DNA of 64,000 nucleotides from Pseudomonadota bacterium (GCA_023419535.1 JAEZXX010000046.1:62001-126000), one strand, 5' to 3'; positions 9,362 through 18,544 are shown, numbered from the stretch's first letter. Notes: a model not told the origin generated them from the letters alone. Numbers and translations: made by a program.

Positions 9362-9990
9362 CGGATTCCGAGCATCTTGTGGGTCTGGAGGGTGAGGCGC
9401 CAGCGCGGATTCGCCATGCAGTAGGCCACCGCCTCTGCCGTGTTCTCCTCTCGGCGCAGCCCGTCCATGGGCTGGAGCAGGTGATGGTCGAAGGGCAGAT
9501 GGGCGAAGCGCTCCGGCTCCGCCCCGGCCTGGGGGTAGACGAGCTTGAGTTCGTCGCCCTGCGTGACGACGAGGTCGGCGCCGGCCTTCGGCGAGACGCA
9601 GAGCCAGTCGATCCCCGGGGGCGGCAGGATCGTGCCGTTCGTCTCCACCGCGATCTCGAAGCCTTGCGCGTGGAGCGCGGCGGTCAGAGCCTCGTCGACC
9701 TGGAGGAGCGGCTCGCCGCCGGTGAGGACGACGAGGCGATCGCCGTCGACCTCGCCCCAGGAGGCCGCGATCGCCCCCGCGAGCGCCTCGGCCGAGCGGA
9801 AGCGCCCGCCGCCGGTCCCGTCCATCCCGACGAAGTCGGTGTCGCAGAACCGGCAGATCGCGGTCTCGCGGTCCTCCTCGCGCCCGCTCCAGAGATTGCA
9901 GCCGGAAAAGCGGCAGAAGACGCTCGCGCGGCCGGCGTTCCGGCCCTCGCCCTGCAGGGTGTAGAAGATTTCCTTGACGGCGTAGGACAT
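9358..9990 (-). CDS. queE: 7-carboxy-7-deazaguanine synthase QueE (radical SAM)
   Basis: The protein has 210 residues from the ATG at 9990, which gives the family-typical start MSYAVKEIFYTLQGEG; an upstream in-frame start (10047) would add 19 unconserved residues. The Fe-S cysteines are arranged C-x14-C-x2-C (CNLW...CRFCDT), the variant with an insert in the cluster loop. TGGEPLLQ is the SAM-binding motif. It is first gene of the queEDC operon. No preQ1 riboswitch was recognised between it and the divergent aspS. Confidence 0.93.
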   Translation of the reverse strand: MSYAVKEIFYTLQGEGRNAGRASVFCRFSGCNLWSGREEDRETAICRFCDTDFVGMDGTGGGRFRSAEALAGAIAASWGEVDGDRLVVLTGGEPLLQVDEALTAALHAQGFEIAVETNGTILPPPGIDWLCVSPKAGADLVVTQGDELKLVYPQAGAEPERFAHLPFDHHLLQPMDGLRREENTAEAVAYCMANPRWRLTLQTHKMLGIR

Positions 9991-10231
9991 CGCTGGGGCG
10001 CAGGCGCTTTCGGTGGGCGTTCGGATGAAGGGCCGGCGGTCGCGCAAGGCGCCCCTTCGACAGACAGGCTCTTAGGGGCCGAAGACGGCAGGCTCAAGGA
10101 GGGGCCGCGAGAGGCGCGTCCGCCCGCCAAACTTGACATTCTCCAAGCCTTTTGCGCTTGTCCGCCCCAATTTCGAGGGCAGCCCGGAGCCGGCCGCCCG
10201 CCTTTCGACCGAGCCGAAAAAGAGCCCGCTG

Positions 10232-12022
10232 ATGCACCGCTACCGCAGCCACACCTGTGCCGCCCTTCGAGCCACGGATGTCGGCACGAATGTCCGCCTG
10301 TCGGGCTGGGTCCATCGCGTGCGCGACCATGGCGGCCTGCTCTTCATCGACCTGCGCGACCATTACGGGCTGACGCAGATCGTCGTCGACCCGGACTCGC
10401 CGGCCTTCAAGACCGCCGAGACGGTGCGCGGCGAATGGGTGATCCGCGTCGACGGCGCGGTGAAGGCCCGCTCGCCCGAGACCGTGAACGCCAAGCTGCC
10501 GACCGGCGAGATCGAGCTGTTCGCGCAGGAGATCGAGGTGCTCGGCCCGTCCAAGGAGCTGCCGCTGCCGGTCTTCGGGGAGCCGGACTACCCGGAGGAC
10601 ATCCGTCTCACCTACCGCTTCCTCGATCTGCGCCGCGAGACGCTGCACAGGAACATCATGCGGCGCAGCCAGGTCGTGGCGGCGATGCGCCGGCGCATGA
10701 ACGAGGCGGGCTTCAACGAATTCCAGACGCCGATCCTGACGGCCTCCTCGCCGGAGGGCGCGCGCGACTTCCTTGTGCCGAGCCGCCTGCACCAGGGCAA
10801 GTTCTACGCGCTGCCGCAGGCGCCGCAGCAGTACAAGCAGCTTCTGATGATGAGCGGCTTCGACCGCTACTTCCAGATCGCGCCGTGCTTCCGCGACGAG
10901 GACCCGCGCTCCGACCGCTTCTACGGCGAGTTCTACCAGCTCGATCTGGAGATGAGCTTCGTGGAGCAGGAGGACGTGTTCCAGACGATGGAGCCCGTCA
11001 TCCGCGGCATCTTCGAGGAGTTCGCCGACGGCAAGCCGGTTTCGCAGACCTTCCGGCGCATTCCCTACGCCGACGCGATCCGCACCTACGGCTCCGACAA
11101 GCCCGACCTGCGCAACCCGATCGAGATGAGCGCCGTTACCGAGCACTTCGCGGGCTCGGGCTTCAAGGTCTTCGCGAACATGATCGCGAACGATTCCGAG
11201 GTCGAGGTCTGGGCGATCCCGGCCAAGACCGGCGGCTCCCGCGCCTTCTGCGATCGCATGAATTCCTGGGCGCAAGGGGAGGGCCAGCCGGGCCTCGGCT
11301 ACATCTTCTGGCGCGAGGAAGGCGGCAAGATCGAGGGCGCCGGGCCGCTCGCCAAGAACATCGGCGAGGAGCGCACCGAGGCGGTCCGCGTGGCGCTCGG
11401 CCTCGAGGCGGGCGACGCCTGCTTCTTCGTCGCCGGCAAGCCGGGCAAGTTCTACCCCTTCGCGGGCCTTGCCCGCACGCGCGTCGGCGAGGAGCTGAAC
11501 CTCGTCGACCGCGATCGGTTCGAGCTCTCCTGGATCATCGACTTCCCGTTCTACGAATGGGACGAGGACAACAAAAAGGTCGACTTCGCGCACAACCCGT
11601 TCTCGATGCCGCAAGGGGGCATGGAGGCGCTGGAGGGCCAGGAGCCGCTGTCGCTCAAGGCGTTCCAGTACGACATCGTCTGCAACGGCTACGAGATCGC
11701 GTCGGGCGGCATCCGCAACCAGTTGCCCGAAGTGATGGTCAAGGCGTTCGAGATCGCGGGCTATTCGCGCTCGGACGTCGAGGAGCGCTTCGGCGGGCTC
11801 TACCGCGCCTTCCAGTACGGCGCGCCGCCGCACGGTGGCATGGCGGCGGGCGTCGACCGCATCGTCATGCTGCTCTGCGGAGTGAAGAATCTGCGCGAGA
11901 TCGCGCTCTTCCCGATGAACCAGCAGGCGCACGACCTCCTGATGAACGCGCCGAACGAGGCGACCCCGACCCAGCTGCGCGAGCTCGGCCTGCGCACGAT
12001 CCCCGCCGCGCCGAAGGGGTAA
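10232..12022 (+). CDS. aspS: Aspartyl-tRNA synthetase
   Basis: The 596-residue class II synthetase has an N-terminal OB-fold anticodon-binding domain (residues 1-110), the catalytic core with the GAD insertion, and the C-terminal motif 3 region (GGMAAGVDRIVMLL). Motif 2 is seen in FRDEDPRSDR. The bacterial form often aminoacylates both tRNA-Asp and tRNA-Asn when GatCAB is present; this cannot be decided here. The ATG at 10232 gives the family start MHRYRSHTC; an in-frame ATG at 10133 would add 33 unconserved residues and was rejected. Confidence 0.95.
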   Translation: MHRYRSHTCAALRATDVGTNVRLSGWVHRVRDHGGLLFIDLRDHYGLTQIVVDPDSPAFKTAETVRGEWVIRVDGAVKARSPETVNAKLPTGEIELFAQEIEVLGPSKELPLPVFGEPDYPEDIRLTYRFLDLRRETLHRNIMRRSQVVAAMRRRMNEAGFNEFQTPILTASSPEGARDFLVPSRLHQGKFYALPQAPQQYKQLLMMSGFDRYFQIAPCFRDEDPRSDRFYGEFYQLDLEMSFVEQEDVFQTMEPVIRGIFEEFADGKPVSQTFRRIPYADAIRTYGSDKPDLRNPIEMSAVTEHFAGSGFKVFANMIANDSEVEVWAIPAKTGGSRAFCDRMNSWAQGEGQPGLGYIFWREEGGKIEGAGPLAKNIGEERTEAVRVALGLEAGDACFFVAGKPGKFYPFAGLARTRVGEELNLVDRDRFELSWIIDFPFYEWDEDNKKVDFAHNPFSMPQGGMEALEGQEPLSLKAFQYDIVCNGYEIASGGIRNQLPEVMVKAFEIAGYSRSDVEERFGGLYRAFQYGAPPHGGMAAGVDRIVMLLCGVKNLREIALFPMNQQAHDLLMNAPNEATPTQLRELGLRTIPAAPKG

Positions 12023-12066
12023 CGAACGGGGCCTTGCGGTTCCGGAACGGGCGCCATTCCACTCGC

Positions 12067-12200
12067 GGAACGGGAGAGGGTGGATGCGAGCGGCGAGCAG
12101 CCGGGTGAGGGCTTCCAAGGGCGGCGCCTTCGCAGCTTGAAAGCCGCGGCCGTCAGGCCCTCATCCCCCTGCCGGGACCTTCTCCCGTTCCGGGAGAAGG
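12067..12200 (+). repeat. Imperfect two-armed palindromic intergenic repeat after aspS
   Basis: The gap after aspS holds two inverted arms. The left arm (12067-12112) begins GGAACGGGAGAGGGT and ends GGGTGAGGGC. The right arm (12157-12191) begins GCCCTCATCC and ends TCTCCCGTTCC. Inside the right end, CCTTCTCCCG (12178-12187) and CGGGAGAAGG (12191-12200) make a perfect 10-base-pair hairpin with loop TTC. This form, with CCCTCATCC and CTTCTCCC blocks, resembles interspersed intergenic palindromes of many proteobacteria. It may also help end transcription, although no T-run follows. Confidence 0.6.
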
Positions 12201-12249
12201 GGACGCTTGGCCGCCGCGTGCGTCCTGCGGCTGGCGTCCAGGGTCGAGC

Positions 12250-12765
12250 CTACGCCCCGCCGAACGGAAACCGCCCCGCCGCCTCCCAGGGGCCGCCCCG
12301 GTAGTGCCAGAGGAGGAGGCCGGTGCCGGTCGCGTCGAACGGCTCGAAGGCGGCGGAGAGCGTAGCGAACAGCGCCTTGGCCTCGCCCGACGGCGCTTTG
12401 TTCTGGAGGGTGACGTGAGGCCGGAAGCCTTGCGCGTCCTGCGGGGTCAGCCAGGGGCGGAAGCGGCCTGCGAGCTCTTCGCGCAGCGAGACGAGCGCGG
12501 GGGCCTGGATTTCGTAGGCGCAGCCATAGCCGAGGAAGCGCAGGCCGGTCGCGCCAAGAGGGATCGGTGGAACGTCCCTCGTCGCGTCCCGTAAGACGCC
12601 CGCGACCTTGCGCACCTCCTCGCCGGGCAGATGGTGGAACAGCGTCAGATGCGCGGGGATGTGGTTGCGGTGCGCCGGGAAGTGGCGCAGCCGCATGGTC
12701 TGGAAGCGCTCGAAGCTTAACGCGTCGAACTCCAGCGTCACGATGAGGGGCGCGGCGTCCGTCAC
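12250..12765 (-). CDS. 2'-5' RNA ligase family protein (2H phosphoesterase)
   Basis: The 171-residue protein shows two HxT motifs, HLTLFH near residue 39 and HVTLQN near residue 117, which define the 2H phosphoesterase superfamily (LigT/CPDase). Members open 2',3'-cyclic phosphates or join RNA ends; the substrate here is unknown. The gene is separated from the next minus-strand gene (12790-13983) by about 24 bases, so the two may be co-transcribed. It ends opposite the repeat after aspS. Confidence 0.82.
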   Translation of the reverse strand: MTDAAPLIVTLEFDALSFERFQTMRLRHFPAHRNHIPAHLTLFHHLPGEEVRKVAGVLRDATRDVPPIPLGATGLRFLGYGCAYEIQAPALVSLREELAGRFRPWLTPQDAQGFRPHVTLQNKAPSGEAKALFATLSAAFEPFDATGTGLLLWHYRGGPWEAAGRFPFGGA

Positions 12766-12789
12766 GCGAAGGGCCGCGCCGCGCGCCGG

Positions 12790-13983
12790 TCAGTCGTTCG
12801 AGCGAACGGTCAGCGACAGCACCGCCGGCAGCGTCTGCGGGGCGCCCATGGCCGCGCCCATGATCTGCGCGGCCGGGACCGGCTGGTCCGGCGCGATCGA
12901 GGCGGTGATCGACTGCGGATCGCGCAGGAAGGCGTCGACCGCCTCCGTCACCTCGGTCTGGAACTGCGGATTGTTCAGCGCCGCCAGGACGTTCGGAAGC
13001 GAGCCCACGAGCTGGTCGATTAGCGCCTCGCGCGTCTGCCCGTTCTCCTCGGCGTAATGATCGAGAAGCCGGTTCGTCAGCGACTCGTCGACGAAGCGCA
13101 GCTCGGCGGAATGGATCGTCAGCTGCGAGAGCAGGCCGATCATCGCCATGGCGCCGGCCCCGCCCTCCGGATCGGCGGCCATCTGTTGCTGAAGCGCGCT
13201 CAGCTGCGCGATGAACTGCGGCGTGTAACCCGAGACGCGATAGGCGAAATTCATCTCGCCCGCGTCATCGACGGCAATCTGGAGCGGCGAGAGCGAGAGA
13301 TCGCCCGTCTCCATGTTCCAGGCCCCGCTCGCCGACATCGTGCCGGCGAAGCGCTCGTAGCCGATCTCTTCGGGAACGCTCGGCTCCTCGCCGTCGGCGC
13401 CGGTGGCGAGCGAGAAGGAGCCGACGGACATGTCGAAGGAGATGTCGGTCGCAGACGCCATCTCGTTCGCGACGTCGAGATCCTGCAGCGCGAAGGTCTC
13501 TTCGCCGTCCCGTTCGACCCGCATCGAGGTCAGCACCAGGCGGTCGAACCAGGCGTTCAGCGTCTCGCCGGACGGCGTCTGGATCGCCAGGGCCTGCGAC
13601 GCGCCCTCCGTGCCCGGCCGGATCGACAGACCCTCCACGGCAAGTCCCTCGATACGGGTGACGGTGGCCTCCTCGCTCACCTGGAAGTCGTCGAAGGTTC
13701 CGCGCTCCGAAGCCCAGCCCTCCGCATCCGACCCGGTGACGTTCTCGAACCTGGCGTCGCCGACCGGCGTCGCCTCGGCGCCCTCGCCGAAGCTCACGCC
13801 CTCGATGACGACGGCGCCGTTCTCGTCGCGAACGCCCGTGTACTCCATCGGGAAGCCAGTGGCGGCGAAGGTCGCCTGCACGCGTTCGGCGAAGGCCTCG
13901 CCGTCGACGGCCTGCGCGAAGGCGTGCTGGCCGAGCGCCAGGAGCAGCGTCGACGAGAGGAGGAGGATGCGGGGTGCGAGCAT
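12790..13983 (-). CDS. Uncharacterised exported protein
   Basis: The 397-residue protein begins with a clear signal peptide (ILLLSSTLLLALGQHAFA, probable cut after AFA-Q, near residue 23). The start is the ATG at 13983; the longer reading frame upstream lacks a signal peptide at its N-terminus. No known domain is recognised. The mature part is acidic and beta-rich in appearance, with many short repeats of hydrophobic and charged residues, and the last 100 residues look helical. A periplasmic or outer-envelope role is inferred from the signal peptide only. It is divergent from parC. Confidence 0.75.
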   Translation of the reverse strand: MLAPRILLLSSTLLLALGQHAFAQAVDGEAFAERVQATFAATGFPMEYTGVRDENGAVVIEGVSFGEGAEATPVGDARFENVTGSDAEGWASERGTFDDFQVSEEATVTRIEGLAVEGLSIRPGTEGASQALAIQTPSGETLNAWFDRLVLTSMRVERDGEETFALQDLDVANEMASATDISFDMSVGSFSLATGADGEEPSVPEEIGYERFAGTMSASGAWNMETGDLSLSPLQIAVDDAGEMNFAYRVSGYTPQFIAQLSALQQQMAADPEGGAGAMAMIGLLSQLTIHSAELRFVDESLTNRLLDHYAEENGQTREALIDQLVGSLPNVLAALNNPQFQTEVTEAVDAFLRDPQSITASIAPDQPVPAAQIMGAAMGAPQTLPAVLSLTVRSND

Positions 13984-14173
13984 ATCGATCCGACCTTTCC
14001 GGCCTGCGCGACGCAGGACATCGGCGAGACTAACTGCGGCGCAACTTAAAGCCCGCCGGCGCAACTGCAAGGCTGACGAACGGACGCCTCGGGCGGACCG
14101 TTCGCAGGACGAAAGCTGTGGAGCCTTCCGTTCCGGTCTTGTTCCCCCGTCGCGCGCGCGGTACCGAAAGCCC

Positions 14174-16420
14174 ATGGGCAAGACCGTGGAACCGCCCGCC
14201 GGCGGCGGAGACATCGAACCGATCGACCTGAAGGCGGCGCTGGAGGAGCGCTACCTCGCCTATGCCCTGTCGACCATCATGGGCCGCGCATTGCCCGACG
14301 TGCGAGACGGGCTGAAGCCGGTCCACCGCCGCATCGTCCACGCCATGCGCGTCCTGCGGCTCGACCCTGGGCAGGGCTACAAGAAGTGCGCCCGCATCGT
14401 CGGCGACGTGATGGGCAAGTTCCATCCGCACGGCGACGCCTCGATCTACGACGCGCTCGTGCGGCTCGCCCAGGACTTCGCCATCCGCTACCCGCTGATC
14501 GACGGGCAGGGCAATTTCGGCAATGTGGACGGCGATAGCGCGGCGGCCATGCGCTACACCGAAGCCCGGATGACGGACGTTGCGACCCTGCTGCTCTCGG
14601 GCATCGACGAGAACGCCGTCGACTTCAAGCCGACCTACAACGAGGAGGACGAGGAGCCCGTCGTCCTGCCGGGCGCCTTCCCGAATCTTCTGGCCAACGG
14701 CGCGTCCGGCATCGCGGTCGGCATGGCGACCTCCATCCCGCCCCACAACGCCGCCGAACTCTGCGACGCGGCGCTGAAGCTGATCGAGAAGCCCGACGCC
14801 GACATCGACGCGCTCCTGCGCTTCGTCGAGGGGCCGGACTTTCCGACCGGCGGCATCATCGTCGACAACCGCGCGACCATCCGCGAGGCCTATGCCACCG
14901 GGCGCGGCTCGTTCCGCGTGCGCGCCCGCTGGGGTCACGAGGATCTCGGACGCGGCGGCTATCAGGTCGTCGTCACCGAGATCCCCTATCAGGTCCAGAA
15001 GTCGCGGCTGATCGAGAAGATCGCCGAGCTTCTGCAGGCCCGCAAGCTGCCGCTTCTCGCCGACGTGCGGGACGAATCGGCCGAGGACGTGCGCATCGTC
15101 TTCGAGCCGAAGGCGCGCACCGTCGACCCGGCGCTCCTGATGGAATCGCTGTTCCGCACCACGGATCTGGAAAGCCGGATCCCGCTGAACATGAACGTGC
15201 TTTCGGGCGGCAAGGTCCCGAAGGTCATGTCGCTGAAAGAGGTGCTCGCCGAATGGCTGTCGCACCGGCGCGAGGTGCTGCAGCGGCGCACCGCCCACCG
15301 TCTGGCCGCCATCGAGCGGCGGCTGGAGGTGCTGGCCGGCTACATCGTCGCCTTCCTCAACCTCGACGAGGTCATCCGCATCATCCGAGAGGAGGACGAG
15401 CCGAAGGCCGAGCTGATGGCGACCTTCGAGCTGACGGACGTTCAGGCCGAGGCCGTCCTCAACCTTCGCCTGCGCCAGCTGCGCAAGCTGGAGGAGATGG
15501 AGCTGCGGCGCGAGCATGCCGCGCTGTCGGAGGAGAAGGCCGAGAAGGAGGGCATCCTCGCCTCCGAGACGCGGCAGTGGCAGGTGGTCGCGGGCGAGAT
15601 CCGGGAGGTGCGCGAGACCTTCTCCAAGAAGACCAAGCTGGGCAAACGCCGGACCACCTTCGCCGACGCGCCCGCCCACGGCCTCCACGACATCGCGGGC
15701 GCGCTGATCGAGAAGGAGCCGGTGACGGTCGTCCTGTCGAAGAAGGGCTTTCTGCGCGCCATGCGCGGGCATCTGGCGGACCTCTCCGGCCTGTCCTTCC
15801 GCGAGGGCGACGGGCTCAAATTCGCCTTCCCGGCGCTCACCACCGACAAGCTCGTGCTTCTTTCCACGGACGGGCGCGCCTTCACGCTCGGTGCCGACAA
15901 GCTGCCGGGCGGGCGCGGGCAGGGCGACCCCATGCGCCTCCTGATCGACCTGGAGGACGAGCACGACATCGTCGCGGGCTTCGTCGTCGATCCGACGCAG
16001 CGGCGGCTGGTCGTCTCCTCGGAGGGGACGGGCTTCGTGATCGGGGAGGGCGAGCTGATGTCCTCCACCCGCAAGGGCAAACAGGTGCTCAACGTCTCCG
16101 GCGCCTTCAAGCTGGCGCTCGCGGTGCGCGTCGCGGGCGACCATGTCGCGGCGGTCGGGGAGAATCGCAAGATGCTGGTCTTCCCGCTCGCCCAGGTGCC
16201 GGAGATGACGCGCGGCAAGGGCGTGCGCCTGCAGCGCTACAAGGACGGCGCGATCGCCGACGCGAAGGTGTTCTCGGCGGCCGAGGGGCTGTCCTGGACC
16301 GACAGCGCGGGCCGGATCTTCCAGCGCTCCTTCGAGGAGCTGCTCGAATGGCGCGGCGACCGGGCGCAGGCGGGGCGCATGGTGCCGAAGGGCTTCCCGA
16401 AGACGGGACGCTTCGGATGA
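14174..16420 (+). CDS. parC: DNA topoisomerase IV subunit A
   Basis: The 748-residue type IIA topoisomerase subunit decatenates chromosomes together with ParE. The active-site tyrosine is Tyr128 in AMRYTEARM. The winged-helix region contains HPHGDASIYDALV, and the usual coiled-coil and beta-pinwheel parts follow. Its length fits ParC better than GyrA, which is usually over 870 residues. Ala89 occupies the place of the quinolone-determining serine (E. coli ParC Ser80). The ATG at 14174 gives MGKTVEPP; the longer in-frame extension was rejected because it runs antisense through the neighbouring gene. The stop overlaps the next start as ATGA. Confidence 0.93.
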   Translation: MGKTVEPPAGGGDIEPIDLKAALEERYLAYALSTIMGRALPDVRDGLKPVHRRIVHAMRVLRLDPGQGYKKCARIVGDVMGKFHPHGDASIYDALVRLAQDFAIRYPLIDGQGNFGNVDGDSAAAMRYTEARMTDVATLLLSGIDENAVDFKPTYNEEDEEPVVLPGAFPNLLANGASGIAVGMATSIPPHNAAELCDAALKLIEKPDADIDALLRFVEGPDFPTGGIIVDNRATIREAYATGRGSFRVRARWGHEDLGRGGYQVVVTEIPYQVQKSRLIEKIAELLQARKLPLLADVRDESAEDVRIVFEPKARTVDPALLMESLFRTTDLESRIPLNMNVLSGGKVPKVMSLKEVLAEWLSHRREVLQRRTAHRLAAIERRLEVLAGYIVAFLNLDEVIRIIREEDEPKAELMATFELTDVQAEAVLNLRLRQLRKLEEMELRREHAALSEEKAEKEGILASETRQWQVVAGEIREVRETFSKKTKLGKRRTTFADAPAHGLHDIAGALIEKEPVTVVLSKKGFLRAMRGHLADLSGLSFREGDGLKFAFPALTTDKLVLLSTDGRAFTLGADKLPGGRGQGDPMRLLIDLEDEHDIVAGFVVDPTQRRLVVSSEGTGFVIGEGELMSSTRKGKQVLNVSGAFKLALAVRVAGDHVAAVGENRKMLVFPLAQVPEMTRGKGVRLQRYKDGAIADAKVFSAAEGLSWTDSAGRIFQRSFEELLEWRGDRAQAGRMVPKGFPKTGRFG

Positions 16421-16884
16421 GCGCGGCGGGCGGTGTCTCGATCCGCCGGCTCGGTGCCGGCGATGTCGCCGCGATGCGCGGGCTGAACGCACTCTTCGCG
16501 GACGTCTTCGACGACCGAGCGAGCTATGCCGACCGTCCGCCCTCGGACGCCGAGCTGGCCGACGCGCTCGGCCGGCCGGGAACGATCCCGCTGGTGGCGG
16601 AGCGCGAAGGGACGATCGTCGGCGGTCTCGTCGCCTACGAGATGCGAAAGCTGGAACAGGCCCGCAGCGAGATCTACATCTACGACCTCGCCGTCCTCGG
16701 CAGCCATCGCCGCCAGGGGATCGCGACGGCGCTGATCGAGGCGCTGAAGCCGATCGCGAAGGCCTGCGGTGCCTGGATGATCTTCGTCCAGGCCGACCCG
16801 GGCGACGATCCGGCGATCGCACTCTACGACAAGCTCGGCCTGCGCGAGGACGTGCTGCACTTCGATATCCTGCCGCACGGGTAG
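16417..16884 (+). CDS. GNAT acetyltransferase, AAC(3)-I-like
   Basis: The 155-residue protein closely follows the pattern of aminoglycoside 3-N-acetyltransferases of the AAC(3)-I group. It has SEIYIYDLAV, then HRRQGIATALI (the acetyl-CoA-binding Q/RxxGxG/A motif), then VQADPGDDPAIALYDKLG, and ends HFDI. These blocks occur in the same order in AAC(3)-I enzymes, which acetylate gentamicin-type drugs. Chromosomal relatives in alphaproteobacteria are common, and activity on drugs is not proven here. The start overlaps the parC stop by 4 bases, so translation is likely coupled to that of topoisomerase IV subunit A. Confidence 0.82.
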   Translation: MSAAGGVSIRRLGAGDVAAMRGLNALFADVFDDRASYADRPPSDAELADALGRPGTIPLVAEREGTIVGGLVAYEMRKLEQARSEIYIYDLAVLGSHRRQGIATALIEALKPIAKACGAWMIFVQADPGDDPAIALYDKLGLREDVLHFDILPHG

Positions 16885-16900
16885 ATCACGGCGAAAGACG

Positions 16901-17506
16901 TCACTTCGCCTCGCGTGAGCGGAACGTCGCGACGCGCCAGACGTACCAGGCGACCAGGCCCACGACGATCACGGTCGAAACCGGGTTCACCCAGTCCTCG
17001 ACGAGCTGGAACTGCGCCTCCAGGATGAAGCCCGCCGCGGCCAGAAGGCTCGTCCAGAGCGCCGTCCCGATCGTTGTGTAGACGAGGAAGGGAGCAAGCG
17101 GCATCCGGGCGATGCCGGCGGGGACGGAGATCAGCGTGCGGATCGCCGGCACCATGCGCCCGATCAGGATGGCCTTGCCGCCGCGCTCGCGGAACCAGAG
17201 CGAGACGGTGTCGACGTCGTCCGCCGAGATCGTCGCCCAGCGGCCGTGCTTGTCGGCCCAACGCTTCAGCCGTTCGGCACCGACCGTGCGGCCAATATAA
17301 TACCAGAAAAGCGCGCCCGCGAGCGAGCCGAGCGTGCCCGAGAGGATCACCAGCGCGATGTTGAGTTCCCCCGTCGCGGCCGAATAGCCCGCGAGCGGCA
17401 TGATCAGTTCGGACGGGACGGGCGGAAAGACGTTCTCGGCGAACATCAGGAACGCGATGCCCCAGTATCCCGTCCGTTCGACGAGTTCCACGATCCAATC
17501 GAACAC
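16901..17506 (-). CDS. DedA family membrane protein
   Basis: The 201-residue integral membrane protein has the DedA (VTT/SNARE-associated) features: FAENVFPPVPSELIMPLAG near the N-terminus, GTLGSLAGALFWYYIGR, and GRMVPAIRTLISVPAG. Members act as flippases for undecaprenyl phosphate or other lipids and affect membrane potential; the substrate here is not defined. Four or five membrane segments are visible. It converges with the AAC(3)-like gene and diverges from the epimerase-like gene at 17648. Confidence 0.88.
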   Translation of the reverse strand: MFDWIVELVERTGYWGIAFLMFAENVFPPVPSELIMPLAGYSAATGELNIALVILSGTLGSLAGALFWYYIGRTVGAERLKRWADKHGRWATISADDVDTVSLWFRERGGKAILIGRMVPAIRTLISVPAGIARMPLAPFLVYTTIGTALWTSLLAAAGFILEAQFQLVEDWVNPVSTVIVVGLVAWYVWRVATFRSREAK

Positions 17507-17647
17507 GATGTGTCGTCCCCCTTACGATCCGGATCCTGAACGCAAGAGAGGCGCCGACGGTTCGACTTCCCCCTTTGCGGCGCTATCCTGATGGAAATGG
17601 AGCGAGGGGTATAGGCCGGCCATTCGGCGCGAAGGGAGCGCGAAGCG

Positions 17648-18523
17648 ATGAGAATCCTGGTCGTCGGCGGAACGCGTTTCATCGGCGCCCATACGGTCCG
17701 GGCGCTCCACGCGACGGGCGCCGAGATCACCGTCCTGCACCGCGGCCGGACCGACAATCCCGTCCTGCCGCCTGTGGAGCACATCGTCGATCCTTCGGCG
17801 CGATACCCGATCGTCGCTTTCCCGGACGCCGTGAAACGCGATTTCGACGTCGTCGTCCACATGGTCGCCATGGGGGAGGCCGACGCGACGGCGGCGGTCC
17901 AGGCGTTCGCCGGCCGCACCGGCCGCCTCGTCCTCGTCTCCAGCTGCGACGTCTACCGCGCCTACGGCCGGCTGACCCAATCCGAGCCGGGCGAGCCCGA
18001 GCCCGTTCCCCTGACCGAGGACGCGCCGCTGCGGACGAGCCGCTACCCCTATCGCGGGATGGCGGCGCAGATCGGCGACTATGCCGACACCTACGAGAAG
18101 ATCCTCGCCGAGGAGGCGGTCCGGGGTGCCGCGGGCGCGCCGGACTGGACGATCCTGCGGCTGCCGAAGGTCTACGGCCCGGAGGACAATGCCGATCTCG
18201 GCACCGTCTACGGTTTCGCCGCCGTGCCGGACTGGCGCTGGACGCACGCGCATGTGGAGAACGTCGCTGCGGCGATCGCGACGGCTTCGCTTCACCCGAA
18301 GGCGCGCAACCGGATCTTCAATATCGGCGAGGAGACGACGCCCACGATGGGCGAGCGGTTGGCCGTCCTGCCGAAGCGGCCGGGCGAGGTGCCGGAACCG
18401 CCGCCCTTCGATTTCCGTCAGGCGCTCGTCCTGGACACGTCGAGAGGGCGGCGCGACCTCGGCGTCGCCGACGTCGTCGACGAAGCGGCCGCGATGAGGC
18501 AGAGCGTGTCGGCGAGCCCCTGA
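17648..18523 (+). CDS. NAD-dependent epimerase/dehydratase-like protein (extended SDR)
   Basis: The 291-residue protein starts with the nucleotide-binding pattern VVGGTRFIGAHTV (GxxGxxG-like, residues 5-17). VLVSSCDVYRAYG occupies the place of the catalytic Ser/Thr segment. The usual YxxxK is not clear: the candidate reads YADTYEK, so catalytic ability is uncertain and it may be an atypical SDR. ILRLPKVYGP is the substrate-binding loop typical of the family. No sugar gene cluster is nearby, so the substrate cannot be inferred. The gene stands alone, facing bpt. Confidence 0.75.
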   Translation: MRILVVGGTRFIGAHTVRALHATGAEITVLHRGRTDNPVLPPVEHIVDPSARYPIVAFPDAVKRDFDVVVHMVAMGEADATAAVQAFAGRTGRLVLVSSCDVYRAYGRLTQSEPGEPEPVPLTEDAPLRTSRYPYRGMAAQIGDYADTYEKILAEEAVRGAAGAPDWTILRLPKVYGPEDNADLGTVYGFAAVPDWRWTHAHVENVAAAIATASLHPKARNRIFNIGEETTPTMGERLAVLPKRPGEVPEPPPFDFRQALVLDTSRGRRDLGVADVVDEAAAMRQSVSASP

Positions 18524-18544
18524 CGACAGCGCGGCGGGGAGGGG

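Noticed and set aside
9991..10231. preQ1 riboswitch before queE
   Set aside because: No preQ1 aptamer pattern with an A-rich tail was recognisable in the gap.
13403..14173. In-frame extension of parC upstream of ATG 14174
   Set aside because: It runs antisense through the exported-protein gene and lacks conserved residues; topoisomerase homology begins after 14174.
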